Below are positions 46,701 through 56,593 of a stretch of 64,000 nucleotides of DNA, in pieces (the first letter of the stretch is position 1; each line of letters opens with the position of its first letter). Source of the stretch: Cydia pomonella. Taxonomy: Eukaryota; Arthropoda; Insecta; Lepidoptera; Tortricidae. The stretch spans positions 8,021,056 to 8,085,055 of the forward strand of contig NC_084704.1 in the NCBI RefSeq assembly GCF_033807575.1, read 5' to 3'. The notes below the pieces were generated by a model that saw only the letters and a program-made list of their open reading frames with translations, was not told the DNA's origin and made no database searches. The translations under genes and the position numbers were made by a program.

Positions 46701-47342
46701 AGTGTCACATGCATCAACAAAACGCACTAATATTTGAATTTTAACAAGAATCGTTCGAAATTTGAATTTTTACTCTCCCAGGAAAGATGTCCACTCCCGT
46801 TGTACCCCTTTTCTATTTTCGCGCGTGAAAGCCGATGCAGTGTGCCAAACTAACTCGTAGTACGGCTCGGATTGTACTGGAATACGTGACAGCGTAACAC
46901 CTTTCCCGCCGGTCTTTATGTTGGTCAATCGAAGTCTTATGTCATAATGCGGGTTGATCCCCATTACGGCTACGTTTCGTAAAAAAATACTGTAAATAAA
47001 CTGCGTGCTCTACTCTACCAAGTTAAGCAAGTATTCCATGTGCAATGGTCTGTGTTTTATGACTTCCTAGCAATTTTGAAAAAGTTTTTCTAATGTTAAT
47101 TCAGTATGATTTGGAAATCTAGCGTAACGGAATATGTGTCTTATTTGTGTCTTACCTGGACTTAATGCGTAAGATAATTTCTTTACGAAATTAGTAAGTC
47201 TCACGGCCAAAATAATAAATGGGAATCCAACTAATTGCACTGGTAACTCAAATCCCGCTTCTTGTGCAGTTCCTTCAAGAACGAATTGGAACACCAAAAA
47301 TGAGATCACTGTCCAAACATACCACAATTTAAGCAATTCCAT
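34583..47342 (-). CDS. Secreted DM4/12-like cysteine protein, three exons
   Basis: Exons: 47,342-47,156, 39,814-39,625 and 34,724-34,583. All junctions are GT-AG and phases agree (1 then 2), giving about 172 aa. Residues 1-27 form a hydrophobic signal peptide (start MELLKLWYVW, end GTAQ). The mature part begins EAGFELPVQLVGFP, passes an RxxRR-like basic stretch (TYRSRNRRQL), then VEKYIVGEFGARACVFERVC and later PQLCHQLGKRRSCDEGLL. The VEKY...G.RACV.R.(I/V)C block followed by two late Cys is the pattern of the insect DM4/12 family of secreted proteins, whose biochemical role is not established. Four Cys in the mature part (two in exon 2, two in exon 3) could form two disulfides. Exon 2 is strongly GC-rich compared with its flanks. 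The start is the only ATG in frame after the upstream stop region. Family assignment is by motif only. Confidence 0.65.
35918..35949. repeat. Short hairpin end of the TAGGGTTCCGTA repeat
   Basis: GGTTCCGTTTTTGCCATTTT with GGCTACGGAACC folds on itself. The preceding GGACGTACAGGCGGACATGA is the same repeat's body. The 67-codon plus ORF ending here is not a gene. Confidence 0.6.
38124..38526. repeat. Diverged ~150-bp tandem duplication
   Basis: 38,124-38,290 and 38,376-38,526 share the order GCGTG, GCGTGG or GCATGG, GACCCGTGTTGCGTA or CACCCGTGTTGGGTA, CGTTACGT, GTCGT, then a TAATGATTTGTTACTCAGCT / TAATATTTTGTTAGGTACTT region and CTAGAATTTTCCGTTCC / TAGAGCTTTTTATTCC. The function is unknown. Confidence 0.5.
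38594..38753. repeat. MITE, family B, copy 2
   Basis: AGAGTCAGACCACGATAAGT at the left and ATATTGGTCTGACT at the right, with inner CCTGTGCAAGTGTTAAGTAA and AATAACACTTAGTAA. It is more diverged than the 7.4-kb copy. Confidence 0.8.
39625..39814 (-). CDS. DM4/12-like gene, exon 2 (core of the domain)
   Basis: Acceptor TCGTCATTCCAG, donor GACGTCTTCAG|GTGACTT. The 190-nt exon (phase 1 in, phase 2 out) encodes 62 full codons from TYRSRNRRQLAADADPFDAA through VEKYIVGEFGARACVFERVC to PKPQMDWPDVF. It is very GC-rich (many GCG/CGC codons) against an AT-rich background, and both other forward frames are broken or low-complexity. The 82-codon frame overlapping it is an out-of-frame shadow. Confidence 0.75.
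39955..40240 (+). mobile_element. LINE 3' end (CR1/Jockey-like)
   Basis: The frame reads KQENIKEFKTALYTFLASKA, YYTI, stop, EYLN, the FKxxLxxFL...YY..xEYL signature found at the very C-terminus of several insect LINE polymerases. A ~200-nt 3'UTR with AATAAA and a TGATTCTGATTCTGA tail follows. It is 5'-truncated and dead. It lies in intron 1 of the DM4/12-like gene. Confidence 0.65.
42010..42220. repeat. Inverted-repeat element around 42.1 kb
   Basis: ATGAATTCGAGCCAATCGTG and CAGTCT at the left pair with AGACTACACAATTGGCTCGA and ATTCAT at the right; weaker pairing continues outward for about 20 bp. The 135-codon plus ORF runs through both arms and a CT repeat and is rejected as a gene. Confidence 0.7.
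42854..42994. repeat. MITE with TACAGTCGCCATCA ends
   Basis: GTACAGTCGCCATCAAATAT and ATCGGAGCGGCC on the left pair with GGCCGCTCCGATATATCTGA and TGGCGACTGTAC on the right, with TGCTC / GAGC arms inside. Ends and size fit a family common in moth genomes. Confidence 0.85.
43475..43703. repeat. MITE, family C copy 1 (TACAGTnAGCATCAA ends)
   Basis: TACAGTTAGCATCAAAAGTA with GCGGATCAAACAAGG at the left; CGCGTTGCTTCATCCGC and TACTATTGATGCTGACTGTA at the right. Copies at 50,127-50,351 (opposite internal orientation) and 56,992-57,189 share the inner CAAAAGTATC, GGAATATCAGATACTTTT and CATTCTGTAACAGCTTAACA blocks. Confidence 0.9.
44455..44500. repeat. Short perfect hairpin
   Basis: TAAAGGACCTAAGT and ACTTAGGTCCTTTA form a 14-bp perfect stem around an 18-nt loop. 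No associated terminator or gene is apparent. Confidence 0.6.
45101..45289. repeat. MITE with TACCCCTAGTGTAA ends
   Basis: TACCCCTAGTGTAA and TTACACTAGGGGTA bound an inner pair: CGTGACGTACGCGTTTGCG and TTTAGTCTCATTTTGTATTG against CCTATACAAAATGAGACTTA and CGCAAACGCGTTCGTCACG. The 85-codon minus ORF is produced by the arms. Confidence 0.85.
46409..46592 (-). CDS. Alternative/duplicate first exon of the DM4/12-like gene
   Basis: ATG at 46,592 encodes MEWNKILYTSGLLVILLSCC (signal peptide, cleavage probably near VKSQ), then AAFELPVQLVGFPVIILSVR and LTNFLKKLSYSLSP, ending CCAG|GTTGGT in phase 1. From FELP to LSP it is 28/32 identical to the exon at 47,342-47,156, while the signal peptides differ. 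About 17 of those 28 shared residues use different synonymous codons, so protein sequence has been conserved over a long time. The phase allows splicing to exon 2 at 39,814. It could be an alternative promoter/first exon or the start of a second gene whose other exons are lost or unseen. The donor (GTTGGT) is weaker than that of the distal copy. Confidence 0.7.
46770..46985 (-). CDS. Unassigned coding-like fragment between the two first exons
   Basis: From ATG at 46,964 the minus strand encodes 64 residues (MGINPHYDIRLRLTNIKTGG, then KGVTLSRIPVQSEPYYELVW to REWTSFLGE) and a stop. The same frame is open a little upstream (FLRNVAV), with AG dinucleotides after a T-rich run (TTTATTTACAG) that could be an acceptor. 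The composition is balanced and GC is near 50%, unlike the surroundings. I do not recognise the family. It could be a terminal exon, a retroposed gene piece or part of a mobile element. Confidence 0.35.
   Translation of the reverse strand, partial: FLRNVAVMGINPHYDIRLRLTNIKTGGKGVTLSRIPVQSEPYYELVWHTASAFTRENRKGVQREWTSFLGE
47156..47342 (-). CDS. DM4/12-like gene, distal first exon
   Basis: ATG at 47,342 (MELLKLWYVW); a longer frame upstream would need a TTG start and is not used. It is 62 codons plus one base, ending AGTCCAG|GTAAGA, a strong donor. Signal peptide residues 1-27, then EAGFELPVQLVGFPFIILAV and RLTNFVKKLSYALSP. A TCAGT initiator-like pentamer lies at 47,508-47,512 on the minus strand, about 165 nt upstream. 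Confidence 0.75.
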
Positions 47343-48236
47343 GTTTTTCAATTACAAAGGTAATTCTAAATTTGATACTGGCACAGAAATATTAACTTTA
47401 TATTTAAAAAAAATACATGCAGTTCACGATCGTCTCTTGTTTCCATCTGAAAAATTTAGCACACACGGTTTAGCAACACATCGACCTTAGCTCGGAATCT
47501 ACGTAGAACTGACCGTGCCCAATCACCCGAGACCAACAAGACGTAAAAATTTCGAAACGTAATGATTAACATTAAGAAGGCTATTATTTAATCACCTGTC
47601 GTGACACAAGGTTAAATGTTTTTATATTTAAAAATGTTGAATGTTTACGTGTCTGCGCGCAAGCTGTCATAGAGATCACTGCGCTTTACTGAGAAGCATC
47701 ATAGAGTTGATGTATCTCCCCGCTTACTTCTCTAATTACCTGTGTGCGTAACATGTGATTATTCGGCGTTTGAAACTTTGTTTAATTAGTTTTTTATCCG
47801 TTAACATAACAAGAAACTGACCTGCTCAACACAGAATGGTTATTAACCCGTATCGTCATATTTAAGTTTTATATAAAAGTATATAAAATTGCGCACAGGT
47901 CTCCCTGACGAGCCGAATATTTTAACACGAGCGTAATGTACTTTTTAATGAAATACTCATCTTATTTACAATAACTTTATTATACTTCCACCTTGTTTCT
48001 TAAAAACGAACCCGAGAATTCAGAACGTATAATTAGATTCTCTTGAGTTCCGAGAAAGATCCTTTTAATAGAGCATTTACATCGAAGGCGAGCTTTTTAA
48101 CTTCGTACATGACCCTAAAGGGCCGGCAGAGGTCCCTAATGTTCCAATTATGAACCTTTTTGAAACAATTTTATACGTAGGCCAAGGTTCTTGAGAATGC
48201 GATTTACTGTATTTTTCTTTTCAATTAAGATTTTAC

Positions 48237-48642
48237 TTAAAAGACCATCAACGTACCCACTAGCGCCACTGGAAAATAATTGTGATTGTTTACGATTGAT
48301 ATTTAGAAAACAGGGCCGCTACGTACTGTATTTTGTATTGAAGTACCTTTTGAATACATCAAACTAGTTTTTATGTTGCTGGATTCGTCGTTCTATGAAC
48401 TCAAAACGAAAACGGCCGTTTTAACTTTGGACGCCTAGATTGACGAATCCAGCAACGTAAAAACTATTATGATGTATTCAAAAGGTACTTCAATACAAAA
48501 TACAGTACGTAGCGGACCCCTTTTTAGGGTTCCGTAGCCAAATGGCAAAAAACGGAACCCTTATTTTAAATATCTATCGTTAAATTGAAATAATCACAAT
48601 TATTTAGCAGTGGCGCTAGTGAACACGTTGATGGGCTCTTAA
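48237..48642. repeat. Fold-back element with TTAA ends and a nested repeat
   Basis: The left end TTAAAAGACCATCAACGT, CCACTAGCGCCACTG and AATAATTGTGATT mirrors the right end AATCACAATTATTTAGC, AGTGGCGCTAGTG and ACGTTGATGGGCTCTTAA. The inner arms (CTACGTACTGTATTTTGTAT with TGAAGTACCTTTTGAATACA, and GTTGCTGGATTCGTC) also pair. A piece of the TAGGGTTCCGTA repeat (48,524-48,566) sits only on the right side, so it was probably inserted later. TTAA at both ends recalls piggyBac-type target sites, but TTAA may also belong to the palindrome. Confidence 0.8.
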
Positions 48643-48960
48643 TATTTTATTTTAGTTACCTACGACCGCTTTGATATAGGTACTGTTTGATGTTTTGTTT
48701 TGAGTCCCAGTAAGTAAATTAATACGACCATCTCTTGACATTGCATAACGGCCATGTGCACAATGCAACGGTAGTTCTAAACTTGATAATATATATCTAT
48801 AAGGATCATAAATGTCAAAAATCAATTTTTATGTTAGGTATACTTCGGAGTAACGTAAAAATACACGCACACACAATTTACATACAATTTTATATCCGAA
48901 TATAATGCGATTGTATGTATTAAATATTTCTGTTATAACTTTAGGATTTACTATATACAT

Positions 48961-49278
48961 ACAGTCGTGTTCACAAACATTTTTACAAACCAACGTTCCA
49001 AAAATATATAACTATACAAAAAATATGTTACATGTTCCTATCGATCATATTCTAACAATGCTTATAAGATGTCACAGCGATACGATACCGATCTGACAGT
49101 GTCAAAAGTGACAATTCTTTAACAGAAAAAGTCTCCTTTACACTGACAGATATCTCGTATCGCTGTGACATCTTATAAGCATTGTTCGAATACGTGCGTA
49201 AGACACTGACAATAAGATCATGTATGTAAATATATTTTTGGAACGTTAGCTTGTAAAGATGTTTGCGAACTCGACCGT
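48961..49278. repeat. Fold-back element with ACAGTCG ends (~318 bp)
   Basis: ACAGTCGTGTTCACAAACAT, TTTTACAA and ACGTTCCAAAAATATA on the left are mirrored by TATATTTTTGGAACGT, TTGTAAAGATGTTTGCGAAC and TCGACCGT on the right. The inner arms include CAATGCTTATAAGATGTCAC with AGCGATACGA. Both ORFs here (plus and minus) follow from the symmetry. Confidence 0.85.
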
Positions 49279-50126
49279 CACCGTACGTCATTCCTTAAAT
49301 TCAAACATCTCATTAATCCTATATAAAATATGAAGAAATTGAAAAGACATCATTCTCGCTTTTATCTGTTCATCATCATCATTCGTCAATTTTTGATAAA
49401 TTGTTCATGAAGGGATTGATGTTTGTAGAACCATACTTTTCCTCAGAATTGCCATTGAACGCAATACTTCTTTATTGCGTTAGTTGAGCATCGGGTCAAG
49501 TTTTTCAATAACTTCTTTGATTTTAATGGCGTAACGTAATTGCTATCGATGTTGATATTGAAATTTTGGGGCTATTAAGTAAAGATATTTCCGGAAAACA
49601 TGCAGTTTTTTAAAACTAAATACTTAAGTACATGTTAAATAGGTTGCGTCTCTATGAAATTTGAACTTTGCGGATCATAAAACAACGAAAAACAATTGCA
49701 AAAATCTTTTAATACGTTAACGGTTTAGGTAACTTAAGTGGGTTAAAACAGAGGTCGGTTGAAACAACGTAAATTTTGAGGCATCTACATTGTATAAAGC
49801 TGGAACAAAACGACGTTTAGCCGCGGCCCACTGTGCGATAGTCTACAATATGTGCACTTGCTTCAAGACGATTGTAAATACCGCAACATTAACGTTGTTT
49901 CAACTTATCTCCGTTTTAACTCACCTCGGTCTCCCCTTATATAAATTTGTTTGAAGACAGTTATAATTTGAAGCACTGGAACAAATACAATAAAGTAAAT
50001 TGCTTTCAGAGGACTCGCTTAAAAGGATGCTTTTTTGCCTTTTTTCATAAGTCTCCTAAAAATAAGCTTGACAGCCGAAAACTTTGTACCTATGATAGGA
50101 GTACATTACTTTGGTACACCTACAGG

Positions 50127-50351
50127 TACAGTCAGAATCAATAGTAGCGGATGAAACAACGCGCCAAAAGTATCTGATATTCTGGATAACTTTTCCAAAT
50201 ATAGATAATTCTCTAAAATTTACATTCAAAAGTATAACTTTTACCGTTTTAATTGTTCTACATATAGAACCATCACACTTTGTTAAGCTGTTACAGAATG
50301 GTAGATACTTTTGAAACCTTGTCTGATCCTCTACTTTTGATGCTGACCGTA
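50127..50351. repeat. MITE, family C copy 2
   Basis: TACAGTCAGAATCAATAGTA and GCGGATGAAACAACGCGCC at the left; ACCTTGTCTGATCCTCTACT and TTTGATGCTGACCGTA at the right. Internally it is inverted relative to copy 1. Confidence 0.9.
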
Positions 50352-50574
50352 CTAATAGTAAGAATATTCTGAACCTTATTCTTCAGATTAAGGTGCCTTA
50401 CATTTTATATAATTACTTTTCATATATAGGTAAGCAGATCATCCCTTATTTAAATAATTAGCTATAGCTATAGTGTTAGTATCAAAAAGACATTGCCAAA
50501 GCTGGTCTAGTTTGACATAGGTACTTAAATAATAAGTAACAAATTTTCATAGGATATTCTAATGTAATGTTTAC

Positions 50575-50675
50575 CCTGTATTGGCTGTTCATGTCACTAT
50601 ATGTCACTGTAAATGTTGTATTGCCTTGTGAAAGAGCCCCTAAGACCTACTTTATCTACAGAATACATTTTTGAA
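50575..50675 (+). repeat. Repeat 3' end, second copy of the 6.5-kb family
   Basis: TGTATTGGCTGTTCATGTCA, CTGTAAATGTTGTATTGCCT, TGTGAAAGAGCCCCTAAG and CAGAATACATTTTTGAATTT match 6,505-6,665 in order, with a shorter middle. Confidence 0.6.
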
Positions 50676-51071
50676 TTTTGCTTTTTACATAATAATCGTT
50701 GGACCTAAATTATCTTTCTCAAAAATGCCCGGATAACTTAGTTGTCTAAGTGCATATGCGTTTATGGTCAGTTAAAAATTAAAAATGTATAAACTTTACA
50801 GTCTCGATTTACGTAAAAGCAGTGTTGCATGCTAACTGCATTATTTGTCGCACCTAGTGAAATATTTATATAAAAAAATTAAACCCCATAAATAAACAGG
50901 ATCAGATCTATTCATCCAACGTTACCAACCAACAGAGACTTATCTGTGTTTTAAATTGCGTAATATTGGAAACTGTTATAAAATATTATAAATACGAAGT
51001 GAAATTGATGAATACCTTCGTTTTTTCATTATTTTCGAGAAAAACACTACTAACGTATTATACATAATTAC

Positions 51072-51341
51072 ATACAGGCTGTCTATTTAGTCACCTGCAA
51101 TAATTTATGGGCTGAATCTATAAGTCATACTGAGCAACTTTTACAATGGGACCAACCCCGGAATCACAAAAAAAATTTACTCTCCCATAGAAAATTTCAA
51201 GGTCTGACAGCCAAAATGTACGAAACAGCCAATTTTTTTTTCGCAATTTCGTGGTTGGTCCCATAGTAAAAATTGCTCAGTATGATCTATATTATATTCA
51301 TCCCGTAAATTATTGCAAGTGACTAAATAAACAACCTGTAT
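51072..51341. repeat. MITE with ATACAGGCTGT ends
   Basis: ATACAGGCTGTCTATTTAGT and CACCTGCAATAATTTA pair with TAAATTATTGCAAGTGACTA and AATAAACAACCTGTAT. The inner ACTGAGCAACTTTTACAATG and GGACCAACC pair with GGTTGGTCCCATAGTAAAAA and TTGCTCAGTA. A partial relative is at 25.6 kb. Confidence 0.85.
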
Positions 51342-51469
51342 AATTCATTTATTATAATTCAAAATTCAATTGAAATGGTCCAAAAAAAGATTTGCGGGCT
51401 ACACATAGACGCCTAACTGGCAAACGTATGTCACAACAAACAACATTAACATTATTATTATTATAAGTT

Positions 51470-51975
51470 ACCCTCCCTCGAGTCAAGGCGCACGTGTTCT
51501 GATATGTTGGTTCTCCACAACATTTGTCGTGATAAGTACGACTGCCCCGAGCTGCTTGACAACATACGCTTTAGGGTCCCCTCATGCAGCCCTGCCCGTT
51601 CCAATGCCTTGTTCGCCGTCCCGACTTGCTCAACTAACGCTGGGATACGCGCACCTTTGTGCCGTCTTTGAATAAAATGTTTACGGCCGCAGACATTTTC
51701 AATATAAGTAGAGTAAGTTTCAAAAAACAAATCCTTGAAATTCTAGCTGAGACAACTTAGTATCTTTGTTTCATTGCCATCTAGTCGCTAGAGTGCGTTA
51801 GGTTTAGCTTAGTTTACTGTAGCATTACCTTACCTATATATTAAGTATAGTTCTTAGTGAGAGCGTTTTATTAGGAGGTAGGTGCACGTCTATTGCAATG
51901 TATAACTTATAATTTATACTATTATTGTACTTGATTCTGTTGTTTCTCCAATAAAGAATATAAAATAAAATAAAA
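51470..51975 (+). mobile_element. LINE 3' end with RT C-terminus (Jockey/CR1-like)
   Basis: The plus strand from 51,470 reads KLPSLESRRTCSDMLVLHNI, then DNIRFRVPSCSPARSNALFA and VPTCSTNAGIRAPLCRL. This matches the terminal RT segment of many insect LINEs (L.SLexRR..xD...L, ...I.FRVP....R...LF..P...T......R). A stop after CRL and a ~260-nt 3'UTR follow, with AATAAAGAATATAAAATAAA as the tail. It is 5'-truncated. The 89-codon minus-strand frame is the antisense shadow. Confidence 0.8.
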
Positions 51976-52494
51976 CTGCAATTAAAGGTGAACAAAGGTT
52001 CACAAAACTGCATTTTCTACACTTAAATATACATAGGTAATTGAGTAAAACAGGCATATCACAGCGTTGAACTGATAGCCTTAGCTTCAATGTATATGTA
52101 TGAGGGTCAATCGGTTAATTCATAAATGTCAAAAATCACTCTTCGTTATTCCGACTATTGTCAGCGTTTCAATCAAATAAGGTATGTACATACGCAAACA
52201 TGACTTTGACGTATCGCAAATCGATCAGGTAATGGGATTAAATTGCAGGAAATAAGCGTAGCCATTGTGTCACGTCACGTAGCTTTTGATTTATATGGGT
52301 CGAGGGTGGCATGACGTCATCACAGGCTGTGACAAGAATAGCTGACACTACACGTAGGTAAGATGGCGGTCTTGGTTGTACAAAAACTAAATAAAAATTT
52401 CGTAAGAATACGCTACAATCCGGCCTGGATATACCTCTCCTAGATTTAATATAGATAATTATAATTTATTTTCTGAATAAAACCTGTCATCACT

Positions 52495-52700
52495 GTGTAA
52501 CAAAAATAATGGGAATCTGTTAAGGGGCATTTTTAGTTTCGTGTTATGATCAGGAAAAAGTAGAACTAAAAAATGTGTGACACGAAAAATGTTTTACATT
52601 ATAATAAATTAATACAAAGGCCAAAAATGCTTTGCGTATTTTTCTACTTTTTCGTAATCAGAATACGATACTGAATATGCCCATTATTTTTGTTATACAC
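52495..52700. repeat. MITE with GTGTAACAAAAATAATGGG ends
   Basis: The left end pairs with CCCATTATTTTTGTTATACA at the right. Inner pairs include GGCATTTTTAGTTTCG, GTGTTATGATCAGGAAAAAG with CTTTTTCGTAATCAGAATAC. Confidence 0.8.
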
Positions 52701-53430
52701 GAAACCAAGCTATTGCTCAGACAGACATAATAACTTATATTATAATAATATAATATTATTAACCTACTAATATTTAACCCACACTGCCCTTTTCGTTTTT
52801 GCAAAATACTGTGAATTCTAACATTTTTATTTTATGAATTGTGCTCACTGCGTTAGGTACCTACTCGTAAAATGTCAAATAGTATTTGTTTATGCTGATA
52901 ACGTAGAATTCGTTAAAAACCATGTGGGTCAAACATTATAAGTCGGCTGTGGGCACAAGGCAGTATAATTTTATTAAATGTCCACCCAAAAATCCACGTA
53001 ACGGAACTATTTTATTTATTATATTTAAACAATCATATTGCCAGTTAACTTTTAAGAGTTTTTTCCTAAGAAAACCAAGTTAGTAGGTATTTTTAATCAT
53101 AAACCCAACATAAGCATAAATATCTTAATATCCCTCTAATAGGAGTAAATTTTGAATTGTAGGTAGTAGTTTTACTATGTTTTGTGGAATTCGATATTTA
53201 GAGACTGTATACATATTTAGATATATATAATTGGATTGATACCTATTTATAATCATATTTTATTTATAATAATTATTTATGGTTTATTATTATTTCTTGT
53301 GTGTAAAATGCATATTTACGTGTTAATTTTTTTTTACCTTTTAACGGGCATGACTGAATAAAATCCTCGAATCAAGCCCATCGCAATCTAAAATTCTGTA
53401 CAAACAAAAAATACGCAAAGATGATGTTAT

Positions 53431-53590
53431 AATATAAGGTAAACAAGCATACGGCCCGCTTGATGGTAAGCAGTCTCCGTAGCCTATGTACGCCTGTAAC
53501 TCCAGAGGAGCCGACCCTAACCCCCCCCCCCCCCCCCCCCCTTGAGCTCTGACACACTTACTCACCGGCAAGAACACAACACTATGAGTA
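53431..53590 (-). repeat. Dispersed repeat, family A copy 4, with a 21-bp poly-C run
   Basis: On the minus strand it reads CTCATAGTGTTGTGTTCTTG, CCGGTGAGTAAG, GAGCTCAAG, then an uninterrupted G run (53,521-53,541 as C), then GGTCGG, CATAGGCTACGGAGACTGCT and ACCATCAAGCGGGCCG. The 124- and 61-codon minus ORFs read the poly-G as glycines and are not genes. Confidence 0.8.
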
Positions 53591-55686
53591 GAGTCTAGCC
53601 CATTTTGACAAATATACAGGTTGAATAGGTATATATCTGACCTATTATTCGATATTTGTTGAGCAGAATTTTTATCAAGTTCAACATTTCGCTTTTTGCG
53701 TTTATGAAACAGCATACTCGCGACAACATAGCCAAAATCGAGATTAACTGTGTGTTATGAATACAAAATCGGATATTGCTCGAGACGACTCCCGCATGAA
53801 TCCGTTCCTGCTGTTATTCCATGATTTCGTTTAGCCGCAGCGACGAACCAGTGTAGCTGTGATCTCTGCATCCCAAGTTCAGAGCCATAATAAACCTACC
53901 TACCTAGTAGTAAAACTTGAACTTAAACTTTTTTTAATTATTTATTGCAATTAAGAAGTTTTAATGAAACGTAGATGCAAAAGTTGCCACTTTAGCATGT
54001 CGAATAAGGCCCCTGATTACGCAGAATTCTTACAAATATTATAGACACGCATTTATATTGGTTCGCCCGAAGCGAAAGGTTAGTCTGCGATGGAAATGGC
54101 AGTCCGTATTGTTTGGAAAATAAAAAGGGGCAGAATAAACAGCGCAGAGGGAGTTACAAAGGCTTGGCGGTGTACAGGCCATTACTGCGGCGGGTTATAG
54201 GCTTATTACAACCAGATTACGCCTCTTTAGCCAGGGCACACTTCGGGCACTCTTTTCACAACTAGGCAGTACCTGCATTAAACGTGGGATTTGTATAAGA
54301 AAAGATAATTATGGCAACTTGGAGACAACAGGCGTTGTGGTATGTTTCGCTGACACTGCTGTACGATCTCATTTTTCATTGTGTCGAATAATAAATATTT
54401 AAAATTGTTTAAAAAAAGTAAAAAATATGAAGCATAAAGCAAGTAAGTATCCCATATAAATGTAAATACTTTTGGTGTATACGTATTTAATACATAATAC
54501 ATCAAAAATATATTGTAATTTAATCGAATCATAAAACATAGTTCGTCAATATACATTTTATTTTTTACCACGCCAGCTTGTTTAGGCTCTCTTGATTGTT
54601 CATAAACTGATGAAAAAGTTTCATTACAGAAAGTTTCCTCATGTTGTCTGGTAGAATTTACTTTTAAATAATGATTTTGAATGATAAATATTTAATAACA
54701 TTCATTTGGATTTGATTTGGTTTGATATTGTTACAATTAGAATTTTCCTCACGCTTGTGTAGTGAAAAATGTGAAACTCTCGTAACGCTAACGAAGATTC
54801 TACTTTAAAACCCACTCACTACGCTCGTGGTTCAATTTTGGAATCTTTCGCTTGCTCGGGTATCAATATCGCTCGTAAGCGGTTAAAAAACAACTTTGCC
54901 CCCTTGTAAAGAAATAACTATTAACGTTAAGCGCTGAATTGGTATTTTTTTCATATTGCTAGGTTATTTGTGTTTACCTGGTGCGGTGTATGAAATAAGT
55001 AGGAAACGCACTACTTGCTAAGTAGGTACTTAGTTCAAAAGGTCTATGGAAATAACAAACTATGACACTTTAACGATGTTCAGTTGGTCTTATAATGCAC
55101 AAAAATTAAGGTTTTCACCTCGGAATGGGAGATAATAAAGAAAACCTTTACAACACCACAATGACGGTTTATACGAGATTCCAGCTTTCTAGCTCTCATT
55201 ACGAGGTTGTTGCCCTTTTTGGGCGTAAGATGACTGGGCAATTATAATGTTCAGTTTTTCGCTCTCAGCGATAATTTAAAAGTTTACGACCGTCTGCAGC
55301 CGAAAGATAATTTCCTAGTGACTTCGGTAAGCCTCACAACCCCTAGACTTGGAGATATCTGCATGTTTCAGCCCTTAAACCTAGGGAATAAGATCTAGAA
55401 TCGTACAATTATTAAATGTGAGGAAATAGCAGTGCAATACAGCGAGCGAGAGAGCCGAGTTAGATTAGAACTGTGATAGTTCCCGTTTAAGAATTGCTCC
55501 ACAAACATTGAGCTCGTGGATTTACGAGTAAAAGGATGACTAAAGAAATAGTTCATTTAAGAAACTTTCAAAAGACCAAGTAATTCAAAAGTAAGTAGAT
55601 ACCTATACTTATGTTAAAGTATTTTTATTATTATTTAAATTAATATTGATCATATCAAACAATTTATTAACCTTGCTTATTTTCTT

Positions 55687-55762
55687 CGAAGGCCGCAATA
55701 ATATGTGACACGCTCTTAGGGCTCTACAAAGTAGATCGTGCCAGATATTTTTGCGGCCTTCG
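55687..55762. repeat. Small MITE/hairpin (CGAAGGCCGCAA ends)
   Basis: CGAAGGCCGCAATAATATGT with GACACG pairs with CGTGCCAGATATTTTTGCGG and CCTTCG around a ~25-nt loop. Confidence 0.75.
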
Positions 55763-56593
55763 TTGTGTAACATATAGCAGGTACGTGTACTGTACCTATC
55801 ATTATTAGGATTAGGTATGAATAAATTATTGAATAATAGGTACCTATTGATTATATTTCACGGAAAGTACTGTTTTTCATGAATATCCTTATACTACAAT
55901 AAAAATTATTCCGAGAGCGATTTTAGTAACGCCTCACAAAATTTTATTTATTATCAACTAAGTATAATATATTTTGGAACCCCTTTTTCATTATAAATAC
56001 ATTATTGGGAACAATTTACAATACAACCATCGACAAAGTCGCACTGACTCAGCTAAACTGATGTTGTGCCAAGTTGTACTAAGTATGTAGATATATGTAT
56101 AAATATATTCGTAGTTAGACTCATAGAATACATCCATAAGTCATAACAAAATAAATATTCATACGCTAAGTAATCATATCCGCCAGTAGGCAGTAAGTAA
56201 ATTAGACAAATCTGTATATACTTATATATGTATATAATTTCCAAATAAAACAAACGAATATAAGTACTTTAGGTAAGTAGGTACCTAGACGCTTTATTTA
56301 AATTATAATACCAATTTAAAATTTTAACTGATAAATTATAATTTGAATAATGTGTATTAGGTATAGTTTAGGTTAGTTAGTTAATATCAAAACATGAGAA
56401 TTAATTTCTGGAGAGTATTAGACTAATATTATTACTGCATGAAGTGTTAAATTGTATGGGTCTCCATGACAACATGCTTGCAATATTAGTCTTATTACCT
56501 TAGAAATAAGCCCCTGATCGTAATGCTGCATTAAAATGAAAATCAAAACAGTGCTAATCATTAAAGTATAACTGGCATTTAAAGAGAACTCAC

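Noticed and set aside
46290..47351. Longer starts for the two DM4/12-like first exons
   Set aside because: The extra N-terminal residues would need TTG initiation; the first true ATGs are at 46,592 and 47,342 and give matching ME... starts.
51461..51730. 89-codon minus ORF as a terminal exon of the 56.6-kb leader
   Set aside because: The plus strand of the same DNA reads clearly as the C-terminus of a LINE reverse transcriptase, so the minus frame is its shadow.
53341..53715. 124-codon minus ORF with a glycine run
   Set aside because: The glycines are a poly-G tract in a dispersed repeat.
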